Below, one piece after another: positions 1 through 7,648 of a stretch of 64,000 nucleotides of DNA. How positions within the stretch are numbered: position 1 is the first letter of the stretch; each line of letters starts with the position of its first letter. The stretch is taken from NCBI RefSeq assembly GCF_001465795.2, contig NZ_CP013659.2, forward strand, positions 3,118,501-3,182,500. The letters run 5' to 3'. The notes under the pieces are model-generated. The model was not told the DNA's origin. It was given only the letters and a program-made list of their open reading frames with translations, and searched no databases. The DNA is from Planococcus rifietoensis (lineage in GTDB: Bacteria > Bacillota > Bacilli > Bacillales_A > Planococcaceae). The position numbers and the translations under genes were made by a program.

Positions 1-322
1 TGGCCAGATCCAAGCTCAAGGTGCCGCCCATCGATTGCCCAATGACAAAGACCGATGTGCATGTTTGCTTGAGTTCTAAATAGGCCTGCTCGACACTCTG
101 GAACCAGTCCTCATTAGAGAATGGTTGCAGGTCCTTGAAATGGGTGCCATGGCCTGGCAGCCGCGGACAGGAAACCGTATAGCCTTGCTTGCCGAGCGCT
201 TCGCCTAACTCCCTAACGCTTTGCGGCGTGCCGAGAAACCCGTGGCACAGTAGGATGCCGGTGCCGCCGCCTTTCAGAAAGAAGGCTTCCGCCCCTTGGA
301 TGACAGGATATTGTTCGTTCAT
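1..322 (-). CDS. alpha/beta hydrolase, carboxylesterase/monoacylglycerol-lipase type (C-terminus cut by window edge)
   Basis: Only the first 107 residues lie in the window; the rest is beyond base 1. The start is an ATG at 322 with a strong upstream ribosome site (AAGGAGGG). An HGF motif at residues 27-29 fits the oxyanion-hole strand, and the nucleophile elbow GQSMGG puts the catalytic Ser at residue 97. No signal peptide is seen, so it is probably cytosolic. The pattern resembles the small Est30-like carboxylesterases and monoacylglycerol lipases of Bacillales that hydrolyse short acyl esters; the natural substrate cannot be told. The catalytic Asp and His are off the edge. Confidence 0.8.
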   Translation of the reverse strand, partial: MNEQYPVIQGAEAFFLKGGGTGILLCHGFLGTPQSVRELGEALGKQGYTVSCPRLPGHGTHFKDLQPFSNEDWFQSVEQAYLELKQTCTSVFVIGQSMGGTLSLDLA

Positions 323-405
323 GCAATCCCTCCTTCAGCTGTTTAAAAATCAGGAGGCCCACTAGCTGCCTTTAATGTGAAGTAATGCGAAAAAAGCTTA
401 TTCAC

Positions 406-444
406 ATTAGACTATATTTAAAACCTACTTGTCAACTAGGTTTT
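406..444 (-). promoter_or_regulatory. promoter of the esterase with a palindromic operator over the -35 box
   Basis: On the minus strand a TTGACA (430-435) and TCTAAT (406-411) are 18 bp apart and face the esterase. The -35 box sits inside a near-palindrome at 419-444 with arms AAAACCTA and TAGGTTTT. That suggests a repressor operator. The same palindrome could also serve as a weak terminator for the mmuM operon, which ends at 479. Confidence 0.5.
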
Positions 445-478
445 ATAAAATGAACGATCACCCGCATCAGGAGCTGCC

Positions 479-1432
479 TTAAACTTCCGAAGCCTTCCCT
501 TGGCGCGCCCACGAGGCGATCGCTGCAATATCATCGGGAGTCGTGCTGCAACAGCCGCCGATGATATCTGCTCCTGCTTTATGCCAGGCTTTCGAATTAG
601 CTGAAAACGCACCAGCTGACGGTTCTTCGCTCCAGGTTTTGCTTATCGGGTCGTAAGTGGCGCCGGAATTCGGATAAACGATGACCGGTTTGGAAGACGC
701 GCTTTTCACTTCCTGGATCAAGGATTCGATAAACTGCGGAGCTGTGCAATTAATGCCGATTGCCGCCACTTGCGGTTGTTGCTCGAGCCATTTTGCACAA
801 TCCGCGATCCGCTCCCCGTCGCTGATATGGAACTCATCTTTCGCACTGAATGTGAACCAGGCAGACACTTGCGGGAATTCTTCCAGCACGCTCACGATCG
901 CTTTCGCTTCCGCAAGGCACGGCAAAGTTTCGCACGCTAAAATATCCGCTCCTGCTTCCACCAGCACCCGGATGCGCTCTCTATGAAATGCGGCCAATTG
1001 CTCTTCGCCAATCGCATAGCCGCCGCGGTATTCAGACCCGTCCGATAAAAATGCGCCGTACGGGCCGACTGATGCCGCCACTAAAGGCTTGGGCCTGTCC
1101 GAGCGATCCGCTGCAGCGCCCCAAAACTCGTCGCGCGCTTGTGTTGCCAACTCGACAGACTTCGTGATCAATGCGATCGCTTGTGATTCTGTCAGCCCTC
1201 TCTCCTGATAGCCTTCAATAGTCGCCTGGTAACTGGCCGTAATGGCACAATCCGCCCCAGCCTGGAAATAATCCACATGCACTTTCTTGATTAACTCCGG
1301 ATTTTCCATCAATATTTTCGCTGACCATAAAGAATCATTTAAATTGCATCCATAGTTTTCAAGTTCTGTCGCCATAGCCCCGTCCACGATGAGGACCGGG
1401 AACTCGTTCAATATCTGTTCAATCGGGTTCAT
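479..1432 (-). CDS. mmuM: homocysteine S-methyltransferase
   Basis: A 317-residue protein of the cobalamin-independent homocysteine methyltransferase family. It would transfer a methyl group from S-methylmethionine (or SAM) to homocysteine, giving methionine in the cytosol. The zinc/thiolate ligands are visible: a Cys in GINCTAP near residue 229 and the Cys pair in GGCCSTTP near 294-295. The ATG at 1432 is chosen over an upstream in-frame start at 1465 because it has an AAGGA site nine bases upstream and the family begins close to this point. It is the last gene of an operon with an amino-acid ABC transporter, 42 bp after the ATPase gene, under the SAM riboswitch at 3852-3994. Confidence 0.9.
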   Translation of the reverse strand: MNPIEQILNEFPVLIVDGAMATELENYGCNLNDSLWSAKILMENPELIKKVHVDYFQAGADCAITASYQATIEGYQERGLTESQAIALITKSVELATQARDEFWGAAADRSDRPKPLVAASVGPYGAFLSDGSEYRGGYAIGEEQLAAFHRERIRVLVEAGADILACETLPCLAEAKAIVSVLEEFPQVSAWFTFSAKDEFHISDGERIADCAKWLEQQPQVAAIGINCTAPQFIESLIQEVKSASSKPVIVYPNSGATYDPISKTWSEEPSAGAFSANSKAWHKAGADIIGGCCSTTPDDIAAIASWARQGKASEV

Positions 1433-1474
1433 TCCAAACCATCCTTCCGCTCTCAGTCGTTTCACTTTATTCCC

Positions 1475-2212
1475 TCAGCCTTGGACGGCTTTCCCTAAAA
1501 ATTGTCTCGTTCTTTCAACGGCGGGCTCAGTGAAAATTTGCTCAGCCGTGCCTTGCTCAATAATGACGCCGTCTTCCATAAAGATGACGCGGTCCGAAAT
1601 TTCCCGCGCAAAACTCAATTCATGGGTCACGATGAACATCGTTTTTCCGGTGTCCGCGACGCGGCGGATGGTGGCCAATACTTCATCGACCAGTTCAGGG
1701 TCCAATGAAGAAGTCGGTTCGTCGAATAACAGCACTTCCGGGTCCAAAGCCAGCGCACGGGCGATGCCGACACGCTGCTGCTGGCCTCCGGACAATTGCG
1801 CAGGGTAATGGCTCAGTTTAGACGACAAGCCGACCTGCTCGAGCATCTCGATGCCTTTCTTGTCAGCAGCGTCTTTTTTCATCCGCTTGACGCTCGTCAA
1901 ACCGACGGAGACATTTTGCAGCACAGTCAGATTCTTGAACAGGTTGTATTGCTGGAACACCATGCCCGTTGCAGTCCTGAGCGCGAAGATTTCCTTTTTC
2001 TTGGCGGTGGCCGCATCCACCCGCTTTCCGCCGATTTCCACGATGCCGCTCGTCGGATCTTCGAGAAAATTGATGCAGCGCAACAACGTCGACTTCCCGG
2101 AACCACTTGGCCCGAGGACCGCCACCACTTCGCCTTTTTCGACGGTTAAATCGATGCCTTTCAACACATGCTGGCGATCGTAATATTTATGCAGCTTCTC
2201 CAATTTGATCAT
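1475..2212 (-). CDS. polar amino-acid ABC transporter, ATP-binding protein
   Basis: This 245-residue ATPase is of the GlnQ/TcyN type. Walker A is GPSGSGKST at residues 34-42, the signature LSGGQQQR at 140-147 and Walker B LLFDEP at 161-166. It energises uptake at the inner face of the membrane. Its ATG overlaps the permease stop by one base (TGATG), which indicates translational coupling. The SAM-riboswitch leader and the adjacent mmuM point to a sulfur amino acid such as methionine or S-methylmethionine as substrate. That assignment is inferred from context, since PAAT ATPases do not reveal their substrate. Confidence 0.92.
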   Translation of the reverse strand: MIKLEKLHKYYDRQHVLKGIDLTVEKGEVVAVLGPSGSGKSTLLRCINFLEDPTSGIVEIGGKRVDAATAKKKEIFALRTATGMVFQQYNLFKNLTVLQNVSVGLTSVKRMKKDAADKKGIEMLEQVGLSSKLSHYPAQLSGGQQQRVGIARALALDPEVLLFDEPTSSLDPELVDEVLATIRRVADTGKTMFIVTHELSFAREISDRVIFMEDGVIIEQGTAEQIFTEPAVERTRQFLGKAVQG

Positions 2213-2931
2213 CAGGCAATCCCTCTTTCATATCTGCGTGCACGCTTCTCGATCTTCACCAATAATCGCTCGACGGCAATGCATAAGATCCAATAGACGA
2301 TCGAGACGGCGATATACACCTCAAAGAACGCCAAGCCGCGGGAGCCGAGGATTTTTGCCTGCCCCATGATATCGATGACGCCGATGATGAACACGAGCGA
2401 GGTGTCTTTGATGGTGCTGATGAACATATTGCCGAGGTTCGGGATCGCTACCGTCAAGGCCTGTGGAAAGACGATCTTCAGCATCATCTGCACAGGCGTC
2501 ATGCCGATTGCTTTGGCGGCTTCGAACTGGCCGCGGTCGACCGATTCGATCGCCGAACGGATCGTCTCGGATAAATACGCGCCCAAATTGATGGAAAAGG
2601 CCATCAAGGCATAGAATTCCGGCGCGATGCTATTGACGTCCGCCGACTGAAGCCAGCCGTATTCGCTCTGAAGAAAATAAATGATTTTCGGAATCCCGTA
2701 AAACACCAGGTAAATCTGCACCAATAACGGCGTCCCCCGGATAAAGGAAATATAGATCGACGTGATGACGCTGAGCACGGGCACTTTGTAGATTTTGATC
2801 AATGCCGCAGCCACGCCGATGACCAGACTCAAAAGCAGCGAGCCGACTGCTATGCCGATCGTAACCGGCAGCCTGGAAATAATGGCAGGAAAGCTCTCGA
2901 TCAAGAAATTCAAGTCCAGTAAATTTTCCAT
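2212..2931 (-). CDS. polar amino-acid ABC transporter, permease
   Basis: A 239-residue integral membrane protein of the HisM/GlnP family with about five hydrophobic segments. It shows the family's EAA loop, seen as EAAKAIGMTPVQMM in the C-terminal third, which docks on the ATPase. It lies between the ATPase (1-base overlap) and the binding-protein gene (21-bp gap), so the three form one transporter. Only one permease gene is present, so the channel would be a homodimer. Confidence 0.92.
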   Translation of the reverse strand: MENLLDLNFLIESFPAIISRLPVTIGIAVGSLLLSLVIGVAAALIKIYKVPVLSVITSIYISFIRGTPLLVQIYLVFYGIPKIIYFLQSEYGWLQSADVNSIAPEFYALMAFSINLGAYLSETIRSAIESVDRGQFEAAKAIGMTPVQMMLKIVFPQALTVAIPNLGNMFISTIKDTSLVFIIGVIDIMGQAKILGSRGLAFFEVYIAVSIVYWILCIAVERLLVKIEKRARRYERGIA

Positions 2932-2952
2932 TGTCTCTGTCCTTCCGCTAGC

Positions 2953-3765
2953 TTATTCAGGGATGTAGTCGCCGCCGGTCCATTTCTCGGACAGTTCGGA
3001 CAAGGTGCCGTCTTCTTTCAGCTGTTTCAAAATCGGGTCGATTAAGGCTTTCAGCTCTTTGCCTTTTTCTTCGTCTTTCAAGACGATGCCCATATCGTCA
3101 TTGACCAAAGGCTGGCCGACAATCTCCACGCCGAGGTCATTCTTTTCCAGCACCGCGTTCATCATGATCGGGTCATTGACGTAAGCGTCGACGCGTCCGT
3201 TCTGCACATCCTGCAGAATTTCCGACGGGTTGCCGCTTTCGCTGTATTTCAGTTCGATCGGCTCGGCGGCAGTTTCGTTATATTCCTCAAGCAATAAAGT
3301 ATAGGAGTCACCCGCCAACGCCCCGACCGCTTTGCCTTCCAAATCTTCAATCGTCTGAATGTCTTCTCGGCCTTCCTTCACTGCGATGACCGTTTCCGCT
3401 GCGAAATACGATTCATCGGTGAACAAATACTTTTCTTGGCGTTCCGGCGTTTTCGCTACTTGGTCGGCGATGGCCTGAATTTTATTTGACTCGAGCGCAA
3501 GGAACATGCTGTCCCACGGTACGGCGACGTATTCAAACGTATAGCCGTCCAATTGTTCATCGACGGCTTTCATCATGTCCACGTCGTAGCCCGTCAGCTG
3601 GTTGGCATCATCCGCAAAAGCGAAAGGCGGATAGTCGTTTTGCGTCCCGACGCGGATCACTTGCTCTCCGTCAGCGTTCGCCGTCTCTTCCGATGAACAG
3701 CCGGCGAGTGCCCCGGCAAGCCCCACTAAACAGGCAGTTGCGAATACATAAGCGTTTCTTTTCAT
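2953..3765 (-). CDS. amino-acid ABC transporter substrate-binding lipoprotein
   Basis: A 270-residue family 3 periplasmic-type binding protein. The N-terminus has a lipoprotein signal with lipobox LAGC, so it should be anchored outside the membrane. The mature domain starts with IRVGTQNDYPPFAF, the usual entry to this fold. The ATG at 3765 has a good AAAGGAG site upstream. It is the first gene after the SAM riboswitch. Ligand is inferred to be methionine, S-methylmethionine or a related sulfur amino acid. Confidence 0.9.
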   Translation of the reverse strand: MKRNAYVFATACLVGLAGALAGCSSEETANADGEQVIRVGTQNDYPPFAFADDANQLTGYDVDMMKAVDEQLDGYTFEYVAVPWDSMFLALESNKIQAIADQVAKTPERQEKYLFTDESYFAAETVIAVKEGREDIQTIEDLEGKAVGALAGDSYTLLLEEYNETAAEPIELKYSESGNPSEILQDVQNGRVDAYVNDPIMMNAVLEKNDLGVEIVGQPLVNDDMGIVLKDEEKGKELKALIDPILKQLKEDGTLSELSEKWTGGDYIPE

Positions 3766-3851
3766 AATTCAAGCTCCTTTTGGTGTGTAGTTTTTTATGA
3801 TAGGGCTGGACTTTCCGCCTTGTGTAGAGTGCCTGCCCTCCTTTTGGATGC

Positions 3852-3994
3852 AAAAAAGCCTCTTTCAATAGGAAAGAGGCTTCGACCAATTTCTTATCTC
3901 TCAGAATGAATACATCCTGCAGGAATTAGCACCTCTCATGAATATGATGGTTGCTGGACGTCATAGGGCCTGTCCCTCAGTCTCTCTGGATAAG
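3852..3994 (-). ncRNA. SAM-I (S-box) riboswitch with terminator
   Basis: Read on the minus strand, the leader opens with CTTATCCAGAGAGACTGAG and continues with GGCCCTATGA, CCAGCAACC and AGGTGCTAATTCC, closing with GAGAGATAAG that pairs back to the start. These are the conserved blocks of the S-box aptamer (about 3893-3994). An intrinsic terminator follows: a stem of CCTCTTTC with GAAAGAGG and a T-run at about 3852-3882. It precedes the ABC transporter-mmuM operon, so high SAM should stop transcription. Confidence 0.95.
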
Positions 3995-4021
3995 TTATTT
4001 AATTTTTTTAACATATTAACG

Positions 4022-4050
4022 ATAGTATTTGAGATAGCCCCTGCTGTCAA
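4022..4050 (-). promoter_or_regulatory. sigma-A promoter for the SAM riboswitch operon
   Basis: On the minus strand TTGACA (4045-4050) and TACTAT (4022-4027) are exactly 17 bp apart, about 28 bases before the aptamer starts. This is a near-consensus vegetative promoter. Confidence 0.8.
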
Positions 4051-4201
4051 ACCCTTTTTGAAAATAAATCGAAATTTCGCATAAAAATTCAGGAGGAAAT
4101 TGACAAAGCCTGCCGTATTGCATACCATCAATTTAATATTCCATTGCTGCCGGGTTCCACTGGGCGGCATGCATCCAATACAAGAGCGGAGTGAACACAA
4201 G

Positions 4202-5341
4202 ATGAGCGAGGAGACTGTTTTTGATGTCGCCATCGTCGGTGCCGGCACGATGGGCATGGCCGCCGGCGCCTTTTTGGCACAGCAAGGCAAGAAGACATTG
4301 GTGATCGATACATTCGACCCGCCCCATGCGAACGGCAGCCATCACGGCGATACCCGGTTGATCCGCCACGCCTACGGGGAAGGTAGGCATTACGTTAGGT
4401 TAGTGTTGCGCGCGCAGCAATTATGGGAAGACTTGGAGAAGCAGACCGGCTATAAGGTGTTCGACAAGACAGGCGTCATCGGGCTCGGCCCGGAAGACTC
4501 GCCTTTTCTATTGGAAAGCATTGCCGCCGCCAATAGCTACGGCTTGCCGCTCGAAATATTAAGCAGCGGCGCCATCCAGGACAGATGGCCGGGCTTCACT
4601 GTGCCCGAGCATTTCATCGGCTGCTTCGAAGCACAGGCAGGCGTGTTATACAGTGAGAATGCCATCCGTGCCTATAAGAAACTGGCGCTTGAAAATGGCA
4701 TCCATTACGTGCCGAATACACCCGTCCAGCACATTAATATACAGGATGGCAAGCGTGTGAAAATTTCCACCGCACAAGGTGTTTTCTATGCTGAAAAAGT
4801 GATCGTCACAGCCGGTGCTTGGGCGAAGAAGCTGCTGCCAGACCTGCAATTGCCGATCCAACCGACGCGCAAAGCGGTCGGCTGGTTTGAAGCACCGGAG
4901 ATGTACAATGCCGATCAATTTCCCGGTTTTTTTGTGGAAGGCCCCGAGATGATGTTCTACGGCTTCCCGAGTATCGACGGCGCTGGCGTAAAAGTCGGAC
5001 GCTCGGACGGCGGGCAGCCAATCGACCCGGACGAACAAACCCAGAACTTCGGGCAATACGAATTTGATGAGGGCGACTTAAGAAGATTCCTGGACCTTTA
5101 TATGCCGGAAGCGAGCGGAGAATTGAAACAAGGTAAAACTTGTTTATACACCGTCTCGGACGACCATAACTTCATCATCGACCACCATCCGGACAACGAG
5201 CGCGTTATTTTCGCCTGCGGTTTTACCGGCCACGGCTTTAAATTCGGCAGCGTCATGGGCGAAGTGTTGAGCCAATTGGCAATAGACGGCCACACCGAAT
5301 TCGATATCGCGCCCTTCTCACTCAACCGTTTCAAACTATGA
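4202..5341 (+). CDS. monomeric sarcosine oxidase / N-methyl amino-acid oxidase family flavoenzyme
   Basis: A 379-residue FAD enzyme expected to oxidise N-methyl amino acids such as sarcosine or N-methyltryptophan, giving formaldehyde, the free amino acid and H2O2. The FAD-binding GAGTMG is at residues 13-18. The covalent flavin Cys is in GKTCLYT at residue 314, and the conserved GFTGHGFKFGS is near 340-350. The ATG at 4202 is chosen because the family starts just before the Rossmann motif. An upstream TTG at 4100 with AGGAGG would add 34 unrelated residues. It is divergent from the SAM-regulated operon and may feed the same methyl/one-carbon metabolism, which is inference. Confidence 0.85.
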   Translation: MSEETVFDVAIVGAGTMGMAAGAFLAQQGKKTLVIDTFDPPHANGSHHGDTRLIRHAYGEGRHYVRLVLRAQQLWEDLEKQTGYKVFDKTGVIGLGPEDSPFLLESIAAANSYGLPLEILSSGAIQDRWPGFTVPEHFIGCFEAQAGVLYSENAIRAYKKLALENGIHYVPNTPVQHINIQDGKRVKISTAQGVFYAEKVIVTAGAWAKKLLPDLQLPIQPTRKAVGWFEAPEMYNADQFPGFFVEGPEMMFYGFPSIDGAGVKVGRSDGGQPIDPDEQTQNFGQYEFDEGDLRRFLDLYMPEASGELKQGKTCLYTVSDDHNFIIDHHPDNERVIFACGFTGHGFKFGSVMGEVLSQLAIDGHTEFDIAPFSLNRFKL

Positions 5342-5428
5342 GCGAAATGAAAGAAGAGTGTTGAAGAAATTAGTGATTCACTATGGATAAAAAGAAAATC
5401 ACTTATTCTACATTTTAAGATCAATGTT

Positions 5429-5585
5429 CTACCTAAGTATTTGGAGAAGCGTTTGCTCGACTCCAGTGGTAAAGCGAGACGACCGAGACCCCGCAAGACG
5501 CGTAGCGGCTGAGGAGGCTTGGGCGCGAGCCCACGGAAAGCGAGCGATAAGCTTCGGAAAATACGGCTTCTTAACTTTTCTCGAC
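5429..5585 (+). repeat. dispersed GC-rich repeat R1, copy 1
   Basis: This ~150-bp non-coding element begins near TATTTGGAGAAGCGTTTGCT and contains ACCGAGACCCCGCAAG, GCGGCTGAGGAGGCTTGGGC and GGAAAGCGAGCGATAAGC. It contains local hairpins such as TGGGC-GCGA-GCCCA. Nearly the same sequence occurs inverted at 25541-25690 and, with an internal replacement, at 55355-55665. It lies between the 3' ends of two convergent genes. Confidence 0.85.
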
Positions 5586-5590
5586 AAACC

Positions 5591-5629
5591 AAAGAGTCTC
5601 TCCTTATTGATAAAGGAGAGACTCTTTTT
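5591..5629 (+). terminator. intrinsic terminator overlapping the end of the Gfo/Idh gene
   Basis: A long perfect stem (AAGAGTCTCTCCTT with its complement) is followed by TTTTT on the plus strand. It should end transcription coming from the sarcosine-oxidase side. The last codons of the convergent minus-strand dehydrogenase lie inside the hairpin. Confidence 0.8.
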
Positions 5630-6662
5630 CGATGGTGACCACTTGCTTGGTGTCGGCTGCTTCCATGATGCCCAAAATGACTTTCAGTGATTTCAAGGCA
5701 TCTTCTCCCGTAACGATCGGCTCCTGGTCCAGGCGGATGGAATCGACGAACGCATCAATGACGCCGCTCGGAGTCTGGTTGTCATTCGTTTGGATCGCTT
5801 CCAGCTGATAGTTCACTTTCTCGCCGGATTCCATGATGAGTTCCAGCTGATACTCGTCATCGTGATAGATTTTCATGATTCCTTTCTCGCAATAAACAAC
5901 GGTGCTATTGTCCTCTTCCCCGTAATAGGTCCAGGAGAAGGCAGCGTTTCCGAGACGCCCTTTTTCGGTCGCCAGGCTGCATACGAGATTGTCGCACACT
6001 TCAATCGGCTCGCCGTTTTCATCCGTTTTGTGTAAAGCTCCCTGAAAGGCGCTCACTTGAACGATTTCATCATCGAGCAGGTAATGCAGCAAATCGATTT
6101 TATGGATGCCGAGGTCGCCGCCGACACCGAAGCCCGAGCGCTCCTTTTTGAAGAACCATGTCGACTTGGTTTTATTGATGCCCCAGGATTCCGGGCCCGA
6201 ATGCCCAAAAGCGGTGCGGAAGGTCAAGACTTTCCCGAGCTCTCCGCTGCCCAGGATTTCGCGTGCTTTTTGATGGGCGCGCGTAAAGCGCTGATTGTGG
6301 TCGACCATCAGTTTCTTGCCGGATTTTTTCTGTGCCGCCAAAATTTCCTTGGCATGTTCAATCGTTAAGGAAATCGGTTTTTCGCACAGCACGTGCTTGC
6401 CGCTCAATAATGCTTGTGTCGAGAATAAATGATGGTGTTCATTCGACGAACAATCACTGATGGCTGTGATGTCGGGATCGTTGAACAATTCCTCGACGCT
6501 TTCCACATTCCGGCCGCCGAACAACTCGACCATCGCTTCGGAACGGTGGAGATTGCGGTCGTAAAAGACGATTTCATCTACATATGGATTCGCTGTATAT
6601 TCCGGCGCGTGGCGCATTTTCGTAATGGCCCCGCAGCCAATGATGCCTACCTTGATGCCCAT
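5604..6662 (-). CDS. Gfo/Idh/MocA family NAD(P)-dependent oxidoreductase
   Basis: A 352-residue protein with an N-terminal Rossmann motif (GIIGCGAI, residues 6-13) and the family's CEKPISLT motif near residue 94, where Lys acts in catalysis. The C-terminal half matches the usual beta-sheet substrate domain. Relatives include inositol 2-dehydrogenases and sugar dehydrogenases. It is the last gene of a sugar ABC operon, 11 bp after the permease, so it probably oxidises the imported sugar or cyclitol. The exact substrate is unknown. Confidence 0.9.
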   Translation of the reverse strand: MGIKVGIIGCGAITKMRHAPEYTANPYVDEIVFYDRNLHRSEAMVELFGGRNVESVEELFNDPDITAISDCSSNEHHHLFSTQALLSGKHVLCEKPISLTIEHAKEILAAQKKSGKKLMVDHNQRFTRAHQKAREILGSGELGKVLTFRTAFGHSGPESWGINKTKSTWFFKKERSGFGVGGDLGIHKIDLLHYLLDDEIVQVSAFQGALHKTDENGEPIEVCDNLVCSLATEKGRLGNAAFSWTYYGEEDNSTVVYCEKGIMKIYHDDEYQLELIMESGEKVNYQLEAIQTNDNQTPSGVIDAFVDSIRLDQEPIVTGEDALKSLKVILGIMEAADTKQVVTIEKESLLYQ

Positions 6663-6673
6663 GCGATCTCCTC

Positions 6674-7648
6674 CTATTCTCTTTTTTGGAACACGACGGC
6701 AATGATGATGATCAAGCCTTTGACAAAGCCTTGCAGGTGGGGCGAAACATTCATCAAGTTCATCATATTGTTGAGGATGCCCAAGATCAAGATACCGAAA
6801 ATCGTGCCGATGATTTTGCCGCGCCCGCCTGTCATGCGCGTGCCGCCGATGATAACGGCCGCAATGGCGTCAAGTTCATATTGCGCGCCTGAACTTGAAG
6901 ATGAAATCGAGTTCAACCGTGACGTTTCAATGACCGCCGCAACGCCGACCAGCGTCCCGATCAGCGTATAGACGCCGATCTTGATGCGGTCCACACGGAT
7001 AGCGGACAGCATCGCCGCTTTTTCATTCGACCCGAGCGCATAGACGTACCTGCCGAACCGTGTTTTGTGCATGACGATATAAATCAGCACCGCCATGGCG
7101 AAGAAAATGAGCACCGGCAAATCAAAAATCCATACATTGTTGTTGGCGATCGCGGTGAATCCGCTCACTTCGCCCGACACGCTGCCGCCTTCTGCAATAT
7201 ACAGTGCGATCGAACGGGCTGCGGCCATCATGCCGAGCGTGGCGATAAACGACGCGATCCTGCCTTTCGCGACCATTAGCCCATTCAGGAATCCGGCGAA
7301 AGCCCCGACCAATAAGGCCGTGAACACGCCGATTAAAATGCTGCCGGATGCGTTCAATGCCAAGACGGAAATGACGCCGGCGAGCGCCAGGACAGAGCCG
7401 ACCGATAAATCAATGCCGCCTGACAGCATAACGACCGTCATCCCCAGCGCAATGATGCCGATGATCGACACTTGCATGAGAATGTTCAACTGGTTATTGA
7501 TATCGAGAAACCTCGGATTCATCACGGAAGCCGCGATAAAAATGATGATGAACGCAATGATGACGCTGTATTCCGACCATAGCCAGGACAGCCTGCTTTT
7601 CATGCTTGGAGATTCAGGGCTGTATTCCTTTGTATTGATATTATCCAA
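6674..7648 (-). CDS. ribose/inositol-type sugar ABC transporter permease
   Basis: A 324-residue RbsC-like membrane protein with 8-10 hydrophobic segments and the family's GGIDLSVGS and GGTRMTGGRG motifs. A TTG start at 7648 is preferred: it has GGGAGG about nine bases upstream and overlaps the ATPase stop by eight bases. An earlier in-frame start at 7762 would lie deep in the ATPase gene and add a polar, non-homologous leader. It would form the channel for the RbsA/RbsB-like partners encoded upstream. Confidence 0.9.
   Translation of the reverse strand: MDNINTKEYSPESPSMKSRLSWLWSEYSVIIAFIIIFIAASVMNPRFLDINNQLNILMQVSIIGIIALGMTVVMLSGGIDLSVGSVLALAGVISVLALNASGSILIGVFTALLVGAFAGFLNGLMVAKGRIASFIATLGMMAAARSIALYIAEGGSVSGEVSGFTAIANNNVWIFDLPVLIFFAMAVLIYIVMHKTRFGRYVYALGSNEKAAMLSAIRVDRIKIGVYTLIGTLVGVAAVIETSRLNSISSSSSGAQYELDAIAAVIIGGTRMTGGRGKIIGTIFGILILGILNNMMNLMNVSPHLQGFVKGLIIIIAVVFQKRE

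Noticed and set aside
5424..5690. 88-codon plus-strand frame across R1 and the end of the Gfo/Idh gene
   Set aside because: It reads through a repeat and a terminator, and the same repeat elsewhere does not keep the frame.
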